From the NCBI GenBank assembly GCA_035373905.1, contig DAOSOK010000062.1, positions 1 through 17,623 of the forward strand: 17,623 nt of DNA, given 5' to 3'. The position numbers and the translations under genes were made by a program. The DNA comes from Candidatus Ozemobacteraceae bacterium. GTDB taxonomy: Bacteria > Muiribacteriota > Ozemobacteria > Ozemobacterales > Ozemobacteraceae. Numbering within the stretch: position 1 is the first letter of the stretch; each line of letters starts with the position of its first letter. Positions 1 to 6,283 of this stretch are shown in pieces. The notes beneath the pieces were generated by a model, which worked only from the letters and a program-made list of their open reading frames with translations, was not told the DNA's origin and searched no databases.

Positions 1-54
1 ATCAGTCAAATGTCCGACGGAAAACCGCTTGGGTACTCAAAGTGAGAATTGCTG
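1..54. repeat. left copy of a 54-bp terminal inverted repeat
   Basis: Positions 1-54 are the exact reverse complement of 17569-17622. Identity stops at base 55 (C here; the equivalent base on the other side is A at 17568, where G would be needed). On the outer side both copies run off the window, so the true repeat is probably longer and the contig probably ended because of it. Read outward, each copy starts CAGCAATTCTCACTTTGAG and later has ACATTTGACT, an approximate second copy of ACTTTGAGT. Such subterminal repetition is typical of insertion-sequence ends, for example IS21-like elements, but no transposase is visible and the assignment is a guess. Confidence 0.9.
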
Positions 55-62
55 CTTCTTCC

Positions 63-96
63 CCGGGTTGCATCGAAACCCGGATTGCGGTACAAC
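63..96 (+). promoter_or_regulatory. possible weak promoter and hairpin upstream of the lytic transglycosylase gene
   Basis: CCGGGTT (63-69) and AACCCGG (77-83) form a 7-bp stem with a 7-nt loop just inside the left terminal repeat. A poor -35-like TTGCAT (68-73) and a -10-like TACAAC (91-96) are 17 bp apart and overlap the hairpin. The transglycosylase ATG is at 151. The match to consensus is weak, and the real promoter may lie in the repeat or beyond the window. Confidence 0.25.
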
Positions 97-150
97 GTTC
101 GGGCCGGCGGCTTCTCCGCTGCCGATCGATCGATTTCGGGGAGGAACGCC

Positions 151-2205
151 ATGACTGATTGGTTGTATATGAATGCGTATTTTCGCTGCAGGTCCGCCGT
201 CTGTGCCGCCCTGATCGTCGCGGCCGGCTTGGCGGCTTCGCCGGCGTTCGCCTCGTTCGAAACGCAGCTCTCGGCGGTCCATGCGGCCGTGAAAAAAGGG
301 CAGCATGTGCAGACTGCGGCATTGCTGCAGAGGCTCGGCGTATCGAACGTGCTGGAGGATCTGCGGCTTTCCCTGCTGGCCGACGCCCTTCGCCAGTCCG
401 GCAAGGAAGCCGAGGCGCTCGCAATCTACGAACGCATTATGAAGCTCGACCGGGAATGGCTTGCCGTCCGCCAGGCGGGCTTTCAATACGTTCTGCTGGC
501 TGCCAGGCTTCGAGGTTCCGCTGAACTTGCACGCCTGAGGAACATCGCCCGAGATCTCGACACGCCCTACCAGCGGGGGAAAGCGCTCGAAACGCTGATC
601 GATCTGTATCCGGCCGCTTCGCGCGAGCGAAGCCTCGCGGCTCTCGAGGCGCTCCGGGCCTATCGGTCGGAAAGCGCCTTTCACCAGGAGATGCCCGAGA
701 GCGTGGGATTGCTGAAGACCATCGTCGGATCGACCGCCGGCTGGACGTTCACGCCGGAAGAGTGGACCGAGATCATCCGTGCCGCCTCCCGCGAAAAGCT
801 CGGAGCGATCGTCGAACGCGCCCTTCCCCTCATACGGCCGGCTCTCGGCCACCACGGCGGCGTGCTCCAGTTGATTCTGCAGGCCGAAGCTTTGGCGCTC
901 GTCGGGCAGAAGGACCGGGCGATGACGCTCATCACGCAGGTCGTCGCGACGCCCGGACTCGAACGGAGCCTGTTGTGTCTTGGACACCAGGTGCGCGGGG
1001 ACATCCTGCATGCGGCTTCGCGTCACCAGGAGGCCATGGCCGATTATCAAATAGCCCTGGAATGGAAAGAGCCGCCGGTCGACATGTTTGCCGCCCGATA
1101 CCGGTTGATGCGGGCGGCGTTCAACTGCGGACAGGACGAGACGGGCCTGGCGGCGGCTGAGATTCTCTGCAGAAACGGGGTCAATCTGTCTCTGCTTCCC
1201 GTCCACCTGTTCGAGATGGGCCTCGCGCGCTTCGATCAGGGCCGCAACACCCAGGCGGTGCCTTGGTTCATGCTGGTCGCGAGATATTTCCCCGGTCATC
1301 ACCGGGCCGACGATGCCCTCGGTTACGCGGCGATCTGCGCCGGGACGACTTCCGCCGAGGGGAAGCACCTCATCGAACTGCTCGAAACGATGTATCCGCA
1401 CTCCTTCTACGTCTACTGGCTCGATCCGGCCGGGCGCGACGCCCCGCTGAAGATGGACCGGGCCGTTCCGACGGTCGCGAAAAAATGGAAAAACCGCAGT
1501 GTGGCCTGGAAAGCCCTGCTGAAAAGCCCTTTCGACGGGAGAGCCCGGGAGGAGATCCGCAAACTGCTCGCCGCCCACCCGGATGACCTGGGCCTGTTCA
1601 AAATCGCCGCCGAGACGGCCGAATCCGCGGAACAGCACAACCTGACCGTCGCGGTCGGCGAGATTTTGATGCGCTCGACGCTCGAACGAGGCCGCTCCGC
1701 CTCGACGCTACCGGACTGGGCCTGGAAAATTTATTACCCGAGACCCTGGTGGGGGCGCATCCAGAGCGAGTCGAAAAAATACGGGATCGATCCGTACTGG
1801 GCCATCTCCATCATGCGCGAAGAGAGCCATTTCAACCCGACGACCCTGTCGCGAAGCAAAGCCCACGGCCTGATGCAGATCCTCCCGACGACGGGAGCAT
1901 GGATCGCCGGAAAGCTCGGGATAAAAGGAAAGTTCTCGGCCGAATCCCTGTGGAATCCGGACCGAAACATCGCTTTCGGCATCTGGTATCTGGGATATCT
2001 GCGCGATCTGTTCCAGGGCGATCTGTTCCTCGCTGCGGCTGCCTATAACGGCGGCCAGGGAAACATCGCCCGCAAGGTCGAGCAGGGTCCCCACGCGCAT
2101 CTGCCGGTCCTGACGAGGCTGGATCGGGTGCCGCTCCCCGAGACGCGCGACTATTACAAGAAGGTCATGGGGAGTTGGTGGAACTATACCAGGATCTATC
2201 GATAA
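151..2205 (+). CDS. slt: soluble lytic murein transglycosylase (Slt70-like)
   Basis: Predicted periplasmic enzyme that cleaves the MurNAc-GlcNAc bond of peptidoglycan non-hydrolytically, giving 1,6-anhydro-muropeptides. The product is 684 aa, close to the Slt70 size. I chose ATG 151 because GGGGAGG lies about 6 bases upstream; the open frame extends back to 49 without a good ribosome site. Residues 1-34 carry a signal peptide (hydrophobic CAALIVAAGLAA, cleavage likely after AFA at 34). Residues about 35-530 are helical and TPR-like, as in the Slt superhelical ring. The C-terminal SLT domain (about 535-684) has the catalytic Glu558 in REESHF, GLMQILP from 573 and AYNGG at 631-635. It is monocistronic as far as visible and converges with the minus-strand HTH pair. 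A terminal repeat lies about 100 bp upstream and may have replaced its native upstream region. Confidence 0.93.
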   Translation: MTDWLYMNAYFRCRSAVCAALIVAAGLAASPAFASFETQLSAVHAAVKKGQHVQTAALLQRLGVSNVLEDLRLSLLADALRQSGKEAEALAIYERIMKLDREWLAVRQAGFQYVLLAARLRGSAELARLRNIARDLDTPYQRGKALETLIDLYPAASRERSLAALEALRAYRSESAFHQEMPESVGLLKTIVGSTAGWTFTPEEWTEIIRAASREKLGAIVERALPLIRPALGHHGGVLQLILQAEALALVGQKDRAMTLITQVVATPGLERSLLCLGHQVRGDILHAASRHQEAMADYQIALEWKEPPVDMFAARYRLMRAAFNCGQDETGLAAAEILCRNGVNLSLLPVHLFEMGLARFDQGRNTQAVPWFMLVARYFPGHHRADDALGYAAICAGTTSAEGKHLIELLETMYPHSFYVYWLDPAGRDAPLKMDRAVPTVAKKWKNRSVAWKALLKSPFDGRAREEIRKLLAAHPDDLGLFKIAAETAESAEQHNLTVAVGEILMRSTLERGRSASTLPDWAWKIYYPRPWWGRIQSESKKYGIDPYWAISIMREESHFNPTTLSRSKAHGLMQILPTTGAWIAGKLGIKGKFSAESLWNPDRNIAFGIWYLGYLRDLFQGDLFLAAAAYNGGQGNIARKVEQGPHAHLPVLTRLDRVPLPETRDYYKKVMGSWWNYTRIYR

Positions 2206-2221
2206 CCCGCGAGACGCCTTG

Positions 2222-2368
2222 TCAGCGACGTCTGCGCCTCGGGCCGGCCTCGGCCCGGACGCCTTCGTTCCAGTTCTCGAACAGCCCGAAACAGGTTCTG
2301 CTGAAGAGCATACCCACCGTGAGCGAGAAGGTCAGCAGACCGAAAATCTCTGCGGATGAACCGGACAT
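2222..2368 (-). CDS. possible 48-aa single-pass membrane microprotein
   Basis: A short frame on the minus strand starts at ATG 2368-2366, only 7 nt after the stop of the HTH gene, and ends with TGA at 2224-2222. The product begins MSGSSAEIFGLLTF, has a hydrophobic segment at about residues 8-22 (possibly to 30), and ends in five arginines after AEAGP. A single helix with a strongly basic tail suggests a small membrane protein with a cytoplasmic C-terminus. Third codon positions are G/C-rich, like the neighbouring genes. No Shine-Dalgarno is visible, so translation would depend on coupling to the HTH gene. I do not recognise a family; it could be a chance frame. Confidence 0.4.
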   Translation of the reverse strand: MSGSSAEIFGLLTFSLTVGMLFSRTCFGLFENWNEGVRAEAGPRRRRR

Positions 2369-2375
2369 GGGACGA

Positions 2376-2600
2376 TCAGAGCAGGTGTGACGAATCGCTC
2401 TTGACGAGGGCGTTCACGCTTCCCTGACCGGTGTGTTCCATATCCGTCAGCCAGGTGAGCACGCTCGCGACTCGGAACCTGACGGAACGGCCGATCTTGA
2501 CGGTGGGCAACCCGAGTTTCCTCAGGGTGTAAATCGTGTTGCGCTTGACCTGAAGGAATTTCATCAACTCGGGAATCGTCATCAGGTATTCGTTGTTCAT
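2376..2600 (-). CDS. small helix-turn-helix protein, excisionase/MerR-like (HTH_17 type)
   Basis: This 74-aa protein starts at ATG 2600-2598, chosen because GGGAGG lies 7 bases upstream; a longer frame to 2792 lacks such a site and its extra part is not protein-like. Residues 7-55 match the usual excisionase-type fold: MTIPELMKFLQVKRNTIY (recognition helix), KLGLPTVKIGRSVRF (wing) and a helix ending LTWLTDMEH. Proteins of this kind bind DNA as transcription factors or recombination directionality factors. No integrase or phage gene is nearby, so a regulatory role is more likely than excision. It is followed at once by the possible microprotein and converges with the transglycosylase gene. Target unknown. 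Confidence 0.8.
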   Translation of the reverse strand: MNNEYLMTIPELMKFLQVKRNTIYTLRKLGLPTVKIGRSVRFRVASVLTWLTDMEHTGQGSVNALVKSDSSHLL

Positions 2601-2860
2601 TCGGCGGCCTCCCGAAACTGGTTTTCGTGCGTTACAAGGGTATCTATCGTCATCGCCGCGGCCGGTATGAAGCCCCAAAAAAGAAATCTCCCGAAATGCC
2701 TGCCGATCGACGTTTGGGAGGGGCGTGCGAAAAAAAGTGAAAAACCGCTTCGGACGCCTGTACATCTTGCCGATCATCTGTATGAAGTTCACGTGAGGTT
2801 CATCTTCAGCTTGAGGATAGCCTGACGAGGACGGACAACCATATCCCTAACTCCCTTTCA

Positions 2861-2890
2861 ATGTGTCGCGCCGCCGACACATTTTTTATT
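2861..2890 (+). terminator. rho-independent terminator with no obvious upstream gene
   Basis: ATGTGTCG (2861-2868) and CGACACAT (2875-2882) form a perfect 8-bp stem closed by a 6-nt loop, CGCCGC. The run TTTTTATT (2883-2890) follows on the plus strand; the other side has no matching A run, so it works in the plus direction only. The nearest plus-strand gene upstream is the lytic transglycosylase, whose stop is about 655 bp away with the minus-strand HTH pair between. It therefore ends either a long antisense 3' extension of that transcript or an unrecognised small RNA. Confidence 0.8.
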
Positions 2891-2943
2891 TCCGGCCGTT
2901 TCTGCATGACCGGGAACACCAGGGAAAGAAGGGTTCCTGTATT

Positions 2944-2970
2944 TCATCTGCTTCATCAGCGCCATCTGCG
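2944..2970 (-). repeat. relic of a 9-bp periodic dispersed repeat
   Basis: On the minus strand this reads as three degenerate 9-bp units: CGCAGATGG, CGCTGATGA, AGCAGATGA. Short intergenic arrays built on CGCAGATG-type units recur in many environmental bacterial genomes, so this looks like a decayed copy rather than a gene part. Only three units are recognisable here. Confidence 0.45.
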
Positions 2971-3010
2971 AGTTGTTTCTTCGTGAGTCACGTTTCTTGA
3001 ATCCCCATGA

Positions 3011-3039
3011 TTGCCCGAGTGGATGGAAACGGGTAAAAT
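3011..3039 (+). promoter_or_regulatory. sigma70-type promoter of the STAS-phosphatase operon
   Basis: A -35 TTGCCC (3011-3016) and a -10 TAAAAT (3034-3039, five of six consensus bases) are separated by 17 bp. The inferred start would be near 3046, giving a leader of about 27 nt before ATG 3073. The leader carries GGAGG (3060-3064) with 8-nt spacing. Found by eye; no sigma54-type -24/-12 motif was seen here. Confidence 0.5.
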
Positions 3040-3072
3040 ACTCGTCGAATACATCGATCGGAGGGGACGGGC

Positions 3073-3426
3073 ATGGTTCAGAAGTTTTCTTTCACACCCC
3101 GGCGTGAGGGCGAGGTACTCGTGCTTGCCCTGAAGGGATATCTCGAAGGCACCGGCGGCGCCGCGATGAAGAACCATGTGGAAACGGCCCTCCAGCAGGG
3201 GATTGTCCGTTACGTCATCGATTTCAGCGGAATCGAGTTGATCAGCAGCCCTGGCGTCGCCAGCCTGCTGGATGTCGCAAGCCGGGTCATCGACGACAAC
3301 GACGGTCACATCTCGGTGTATGGCCTGGATAAACATCATTCCGCGGTGCTCGAGATGTCGGGATTCTTCTACCTCGCCAGCGAAAAACCCGATGCCGCTT
3401 CCGCCCTCGCCGCAGCGGCCGAATGA
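3073..3426 (+). CDS. STAS-domain anti-anti-sigma factor (SpoIIAA/RsbV-like)
   Basis: This 117-aa single STAS domain acts in the cytoplasm as a phospho-switch. In known systems the unphosphorylated form binds a kinase/anti-sigma protein, and a SpoIIE-type phosphatase restores it after phosphorylation. ATG 3073 has a strong GGAGG 8 nt upstream. The family core strand VRYVIDFSGIELISSPGVAS is at about 45-64. Aligning with the DSSG of SpoIIAA puts the phospho-acceptor at Ser59, with Ser58 replacing the usual Asp and Pro60 replacing the second Ser. It is first in the operon, 16 bp ahead of the first phosphatase gene, which strongly suggests it is their substrate. No RsbW-like kinase is in the window, so the partner must be elsewhere. 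Confidence 0.9.
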   Translation: MVQKFSFTPRREGEVLVLALKGYLEGTGGAAMKNHVETALQQGIVRYVIDFSGIELISSPGVASLLDVASRVIDDNDGHISVYGLDKHHSAVLEMSGFFYLASEKPDAASALAAAAE

Positions 3427-3442
3427 CTCCCGCTGAGCCGGC

Positions 3443-6283
3443 ATGAGCGTCGCATGCCCGGGCGGTCGCGACACCCGACGGCTCTGGCTCATCGCCGCCC
3501 TGTGCGGCTTTTTACCACCGCTTCTGCTGGCCTCGCTCGGGCTGTACGTCCTTCGCATCGAGCGGGAGCGCCGGCTGGAAGTCGCCGCGGACCGCCTCGA
3601 TACGATCTTGGCGGGGGTTGCCGCACGCCTCGATCCCGTAACCCATACGGGAAAACGCCTTAAACGGCTCTCCGCGTCCTGTATTCGCCCCTTCGGAAAA
3701 TCGAACGAGCGGAATATAATATCATATTCAATAAAATATGGCATCGAGCCGTATCTCTTCGACGCCGGCGGCGCCGTCCGATCCCCCGAGGGCCTTCGGC
3801 TTCGGGCGAAGTTCGTCCTGCGGAACCTCTGGACGTTGCTGGTATCCCCTACGGCGAGATATGAGACCGTAGAGGAGCAAAAACTTCGGAAAACATTCTG
3901 CGCGGTATTCGGAACGGATTTCCTGGTTTCCGACCTGCGCTTGCACGAAGGCGTCGTGCGTTCCTTCCGGGTTCAGCGAAAGGAGGGATACATCCTCTGG
4001 AAAAGAGGTCGTCCCGATGCGCCGGGCGACAAGTCCGGCTGTCTCTTGGTGATATGGAACGGTCCCGATCAGGCGGCTCTGCTCAAGGAACTCGTCGCTG
4101 ATGCCAGAAAGAATGCCGCCGGGGGAGACAACAGGCTGCAGTTGTTCGTTCGGCTGACAAAGCCCGGGTGGATGCGTATCTCCGGCCAGCGCATCCGCCG
4201 GTTGCCGGCGGAAATCCGCCCGATGCTTGCCGAAAAAGGCGTCCCGCCGATGTTCATCGACGGGCGCCTCTGGATGCGGATGGAAACCGGAAACGTCGAA
4301 ATGCTCGCTTCGATTCCCGTGTCGATGGGCGATCTCGGAACCGCCCGCCGGGGAGTGCTTTCCCTTGGCTGTTTGGCCGGATTCCTGGCTCTTCTCCTCG
4401 TGCGAAGCGTGATGAACCGTGCTGCATTGCGGATGAAACTCGCCTTCGTTTTCGTTTTGGCCTCCGCCCTCCCGATTGCCGGATTGGGATTTCTGGGCTT
4501 TCGTATGCTTCAAGACCGCAGAGACACTCTGGTGAAGGAGTTCGAAAACGCCGGCCGGGAACTCCTGTTGACGATCGATCGTGAGTTCGATGGAGAATCC
4601 GCGAAGTATCTCGCGGAATTCAGGGCGATCCGCGATGATGCCGCGTGGAAACTCCGGCCCGATTCTGCGCTGGCATCCGTTGCGGAACGCATCGCGGCAC
4701 GGCAGATCGGAAGCATTGAATTGCGAGATATATATGGAAAGAAACGAATAAGCGAGCGCGTCCCCGGCTTCCTCGAGGGAGTGGAGAGCGTTTTTAACGC
4801 CTTCGCCCTGGCGTGCATGGAGGGAGCGTTGCCGCCGGGCAGGCTGCACCTCGAAAACCGGCCCCTGGATCCCATGGCGAAAATGATTTTCGATACGCCC
4901 GAGGTGGGCTTCCCGTTCATCATCTCCCATCCCGACACGGTCTACTTTTTCCGTTTCGCGAACAGAAGCCTGATGTGGTATTGGGACGTGTATCGAGATC
5001 CCGCCTGGCCCTTTGCCTATGTCTCCATCGCCCAGCCGGCCGAGGAGGCTGCCCGCCGCTTCCTCGAAAAACGCTTGAGGCAGCGGGAGGCCCGTAATGG
5101 GACGGCGTGGCGCCTCATGGCATTCGAGACGTCGCGCGAATTTTGGCTTCCCTCCGGCATCAAACCCGCGGAGGCGATTCATCTGGTCGCCGTCCGCGTC
5201 AACCTGACGCGGCAGTCCTGGACCGGCAACGTGATGATCGGAAGAGCTGGACACGGCGTAATCGCCGTTCCCGGGGAGCGTCTGCCCGGATTCACGCTCG
5301 TTGCCCTGTATCCCGAAAGCGCCATCGACCGGGAAATAGCCGCCGGCCGTGAGCTTCTCTACCTCGCCATGGGATTCATTCTCCTGATTGCCTTCCTGAC
5401 GGGCGGCGTTCTCTCCGATACCTTCCTCGTTCCGGTCGGCGAACTGTCCAGGGGGCTTGCGGCACTCAGGAACCGCACCTTCGACGTGGCGCTTTCCTCC
5501 TCGAGCAAGGACGAACTCGGCGACCTGACGAGCCTCTTCAACACCATGGCGGAAAAACTCAGGCAGATGAGCATGGCCCGAAGCGTGCAGGAGGCGCTGA
5601 TACCGGAAATCCTGCCCCACGCCCCCGGCTGGGATTTCGACATCTTCAATCTTACCGCTTCCGATCTCGGAGGGGATTACTGCGACCTCATCCCTCTGCG
5701 GAACGGGACGCTGCTTTTCCTCCTCGGGGATATCACCGGCCACGGCGCCGGCTCGGCCCTGCTCATGGTCATGGTGAAAGCGGCCGTGACGAAGTTCGCG
5801 GAGACGGGAACCGATCCCGAGGAGTTGATGAACGCTCTCAATCGGCTGATTTTCCGGCTGGTGAAACGACGGAAAATGATGACCTGCGTGATCGGCACCC
5901 TCGACCCTGAGTCGGGGCATACCCTGGTCGTGAACGCCGGTCATCCGTATCCGTTCAAGCGCGTGAGTGCGGGCGACGTCGAAGAGATTCATTCCGTCGG
6001 CTTTCCGCTTGGTCTCAACGAAAAAAAGCTTCGGTTGCAGCCGACGGAGTTGACGCTCGAACCGGGGGACACCCTTGTGGTGTATACCGATGGGCTCGTC
6101 GAAGGAATGGATGAAGCCGGAACGATGTTCGGGTACGAACGGATTCACACGATCGCCCGAATGGTCCGGGAGGGATCGGCGAAGGCGATTCGCGAAGCGA
6201 TCGTGTCTGGATTCACGAGCCACCACCGGGATCCAAAGCTGGAGGACGATCTGACCATGATCGTGCTGAGACGTCATGCTTGA
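3443..6283 (+). CDS. four-TM, HAMP-linked SpoIIE-type (PP2C) serine phosphatase, first paralog
   Basis: Predicted 946-aa inner-membrane receptor phosphatase that would dephosphorylate a STAS protein in response to an external signal. Order: TM1 (about 14-38), ectodomain 1 (about 40-303), TM2 (306-323), short basic cytoplasmic turn, TM3 (332-352), ectodomain 2 (about 355-636), TM4 (638-661), HAMP (662-710), and PP2C/SpoIIE domain (712-946). Metal-binding motifs are intact: GGDYCD with Asp745, GDITGHG with Asp763, YTDG with Asp883, and EDDLTMIV with Asp935/936. NAGHPYP starts at 831. The ectodomains are not a family I recognise; the second has WYWDVYRD at 512-519. The Shine-Dalgarno is weak, so the gene may be coupled to the STAS gene 16 bp upstream; its end overlaps the next gene by 8 nt. 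An AT-rich patch with three ATA codons lies at 3712-3740. Confidence 0.9.
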   Translation: MSVACPGGRDTRRLWLIAALCGFLPPLLLASLGLYVLRIERERRLEVAADRLDTILAGVAARLDPVTHTGKRLKRLSASCIRPFGKSNERNIISYSIKYGIEPYLFDAGGAVRSPEGLRLRAKFVLRNLWTLLVSPTARYETVEEQKLRKTFCAVFGTDFLVSDLRLHEGVVRSFRVQRKEGYILWKRGRPDAPGDKSGCLLVIWNGPDQAALLKELVADARKNAAGGDNRLQLFVRLTKPGWMRISGQRIRRLPAEIRPMLAEKGVPPMFIDGRLWMRMETGNVEMLASIPVSMGDLGTARRGVLSLGCLAGFLALLLVRSVMNRAALRMKLAFVFVLASALPIAGLGFLGFRMLQDRRDTLVKEFENAGRELLLTIDREFDGESAKYLAEFRAIRDDAAWKLRPDSALASVAERIAARQIGSIELRDIYGKKRISERVPGFLEGVESVFNAFALACMEGALPPGRLHLENRPLDPMAKMIFDTPEVGFPFIISHPDTVYFFRFANRSLMWYWDVYRDPAWPFAYVSIAQPAEEAARRFLEKRLRQREARNGTAWRLMAFETSREFWLPSGIKPAEAIHLVAVRVNLTRQSWTGNVMIGRAGHGVIAVPGERLPGFTLVALYPESAIDREIAAGRELLYLAMGFILLIAFLTGGVLSDTFLVPVGELSRGLAALRNRTFDVALSSSSKDELGDLTSLFNTMAEKLRQMSMARSVQEALIPEILPHAPGWDFDIFNLTASDLGGDYCDLIPLRNGTLLFLLGDITGHGAGSALLMVMVKAAVTKFAETGTDPEELMNALNRLIFRLVKRRKMMTCVIGTLDPESGHTLVVNAGHPYPFKRVSAGDVEEIHSVGFPLGLNEKKLRLQPTELTLEPGDTLVVYTDGLVEGMDEAGTMFGYERIHTIARMVREGSAKAIREAIVSGFTSHHRDPKLEDDLTMIVLRRHA

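Larger units (their letters stand above)
2601..3072. other. 472-bp gene-free region between the divergent HTH and STAS genes
   Basis: Frames here are short, lack ribosome sites and have no recognisable protein; the best plus-strand one, from ATG 2667 to 2825 (52 aa), has no Shine-Dalgarno. The segment holds A-rich stretches around 2676-2684 and 2732-2744, a rho-independent terminator (2861-2890), a 9-bp periodic repeat relic (2944-2970) and the promoter and leader of the STAS operon (3011-3072). The minus-strand HTH promoter must also lie here, but no convincing -35/-10 pair was found for it. Confidence 0.7.

Noticed and set aside
37..1638. Long minus-strand frame opposite the transglycosylase gene
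   Set aside because: It is a shadow of a GC-rich gene on the other strand: Arg/Gly/Asp-rich with no recognisable domain and no ribosome site. It ends GKKQQFSL, sharing the rpoN ending only because it enters the same repeat in the same frame.
2240..2257. CGGGCC/GGCCCG hairpin after the transglycosylase gene as its terminator
   Set aside because: The stem is only 6 bp with no T run on either strand, and it lies inside the possible microprotein frame; in such GC-rich DNA it can arise by chance.
2376..2600. HTH protein as a phage excisionase marking an integrated element
   Set aside because: There is no integrase, attachment-site pair or phage gene nearby, and the surrounding genes are ordinary chromosomal ones.
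2667..2825. 52-aa plus-strand frame upstream of the orphan terminator
   Set aside because: It has no Shine-Dalgarno, its amino-acid make-up is not convincing, and no family is recognisable. It remains a weak candidate for the transcript ended by the terminator.
3728..6277. 849-aa minus-strand frame opposite the first phosphatase
   Set aside because: Composition is that of a GC-rich antisense frame, and the plus-strand gene has clear domains and intact catalytic motifs.
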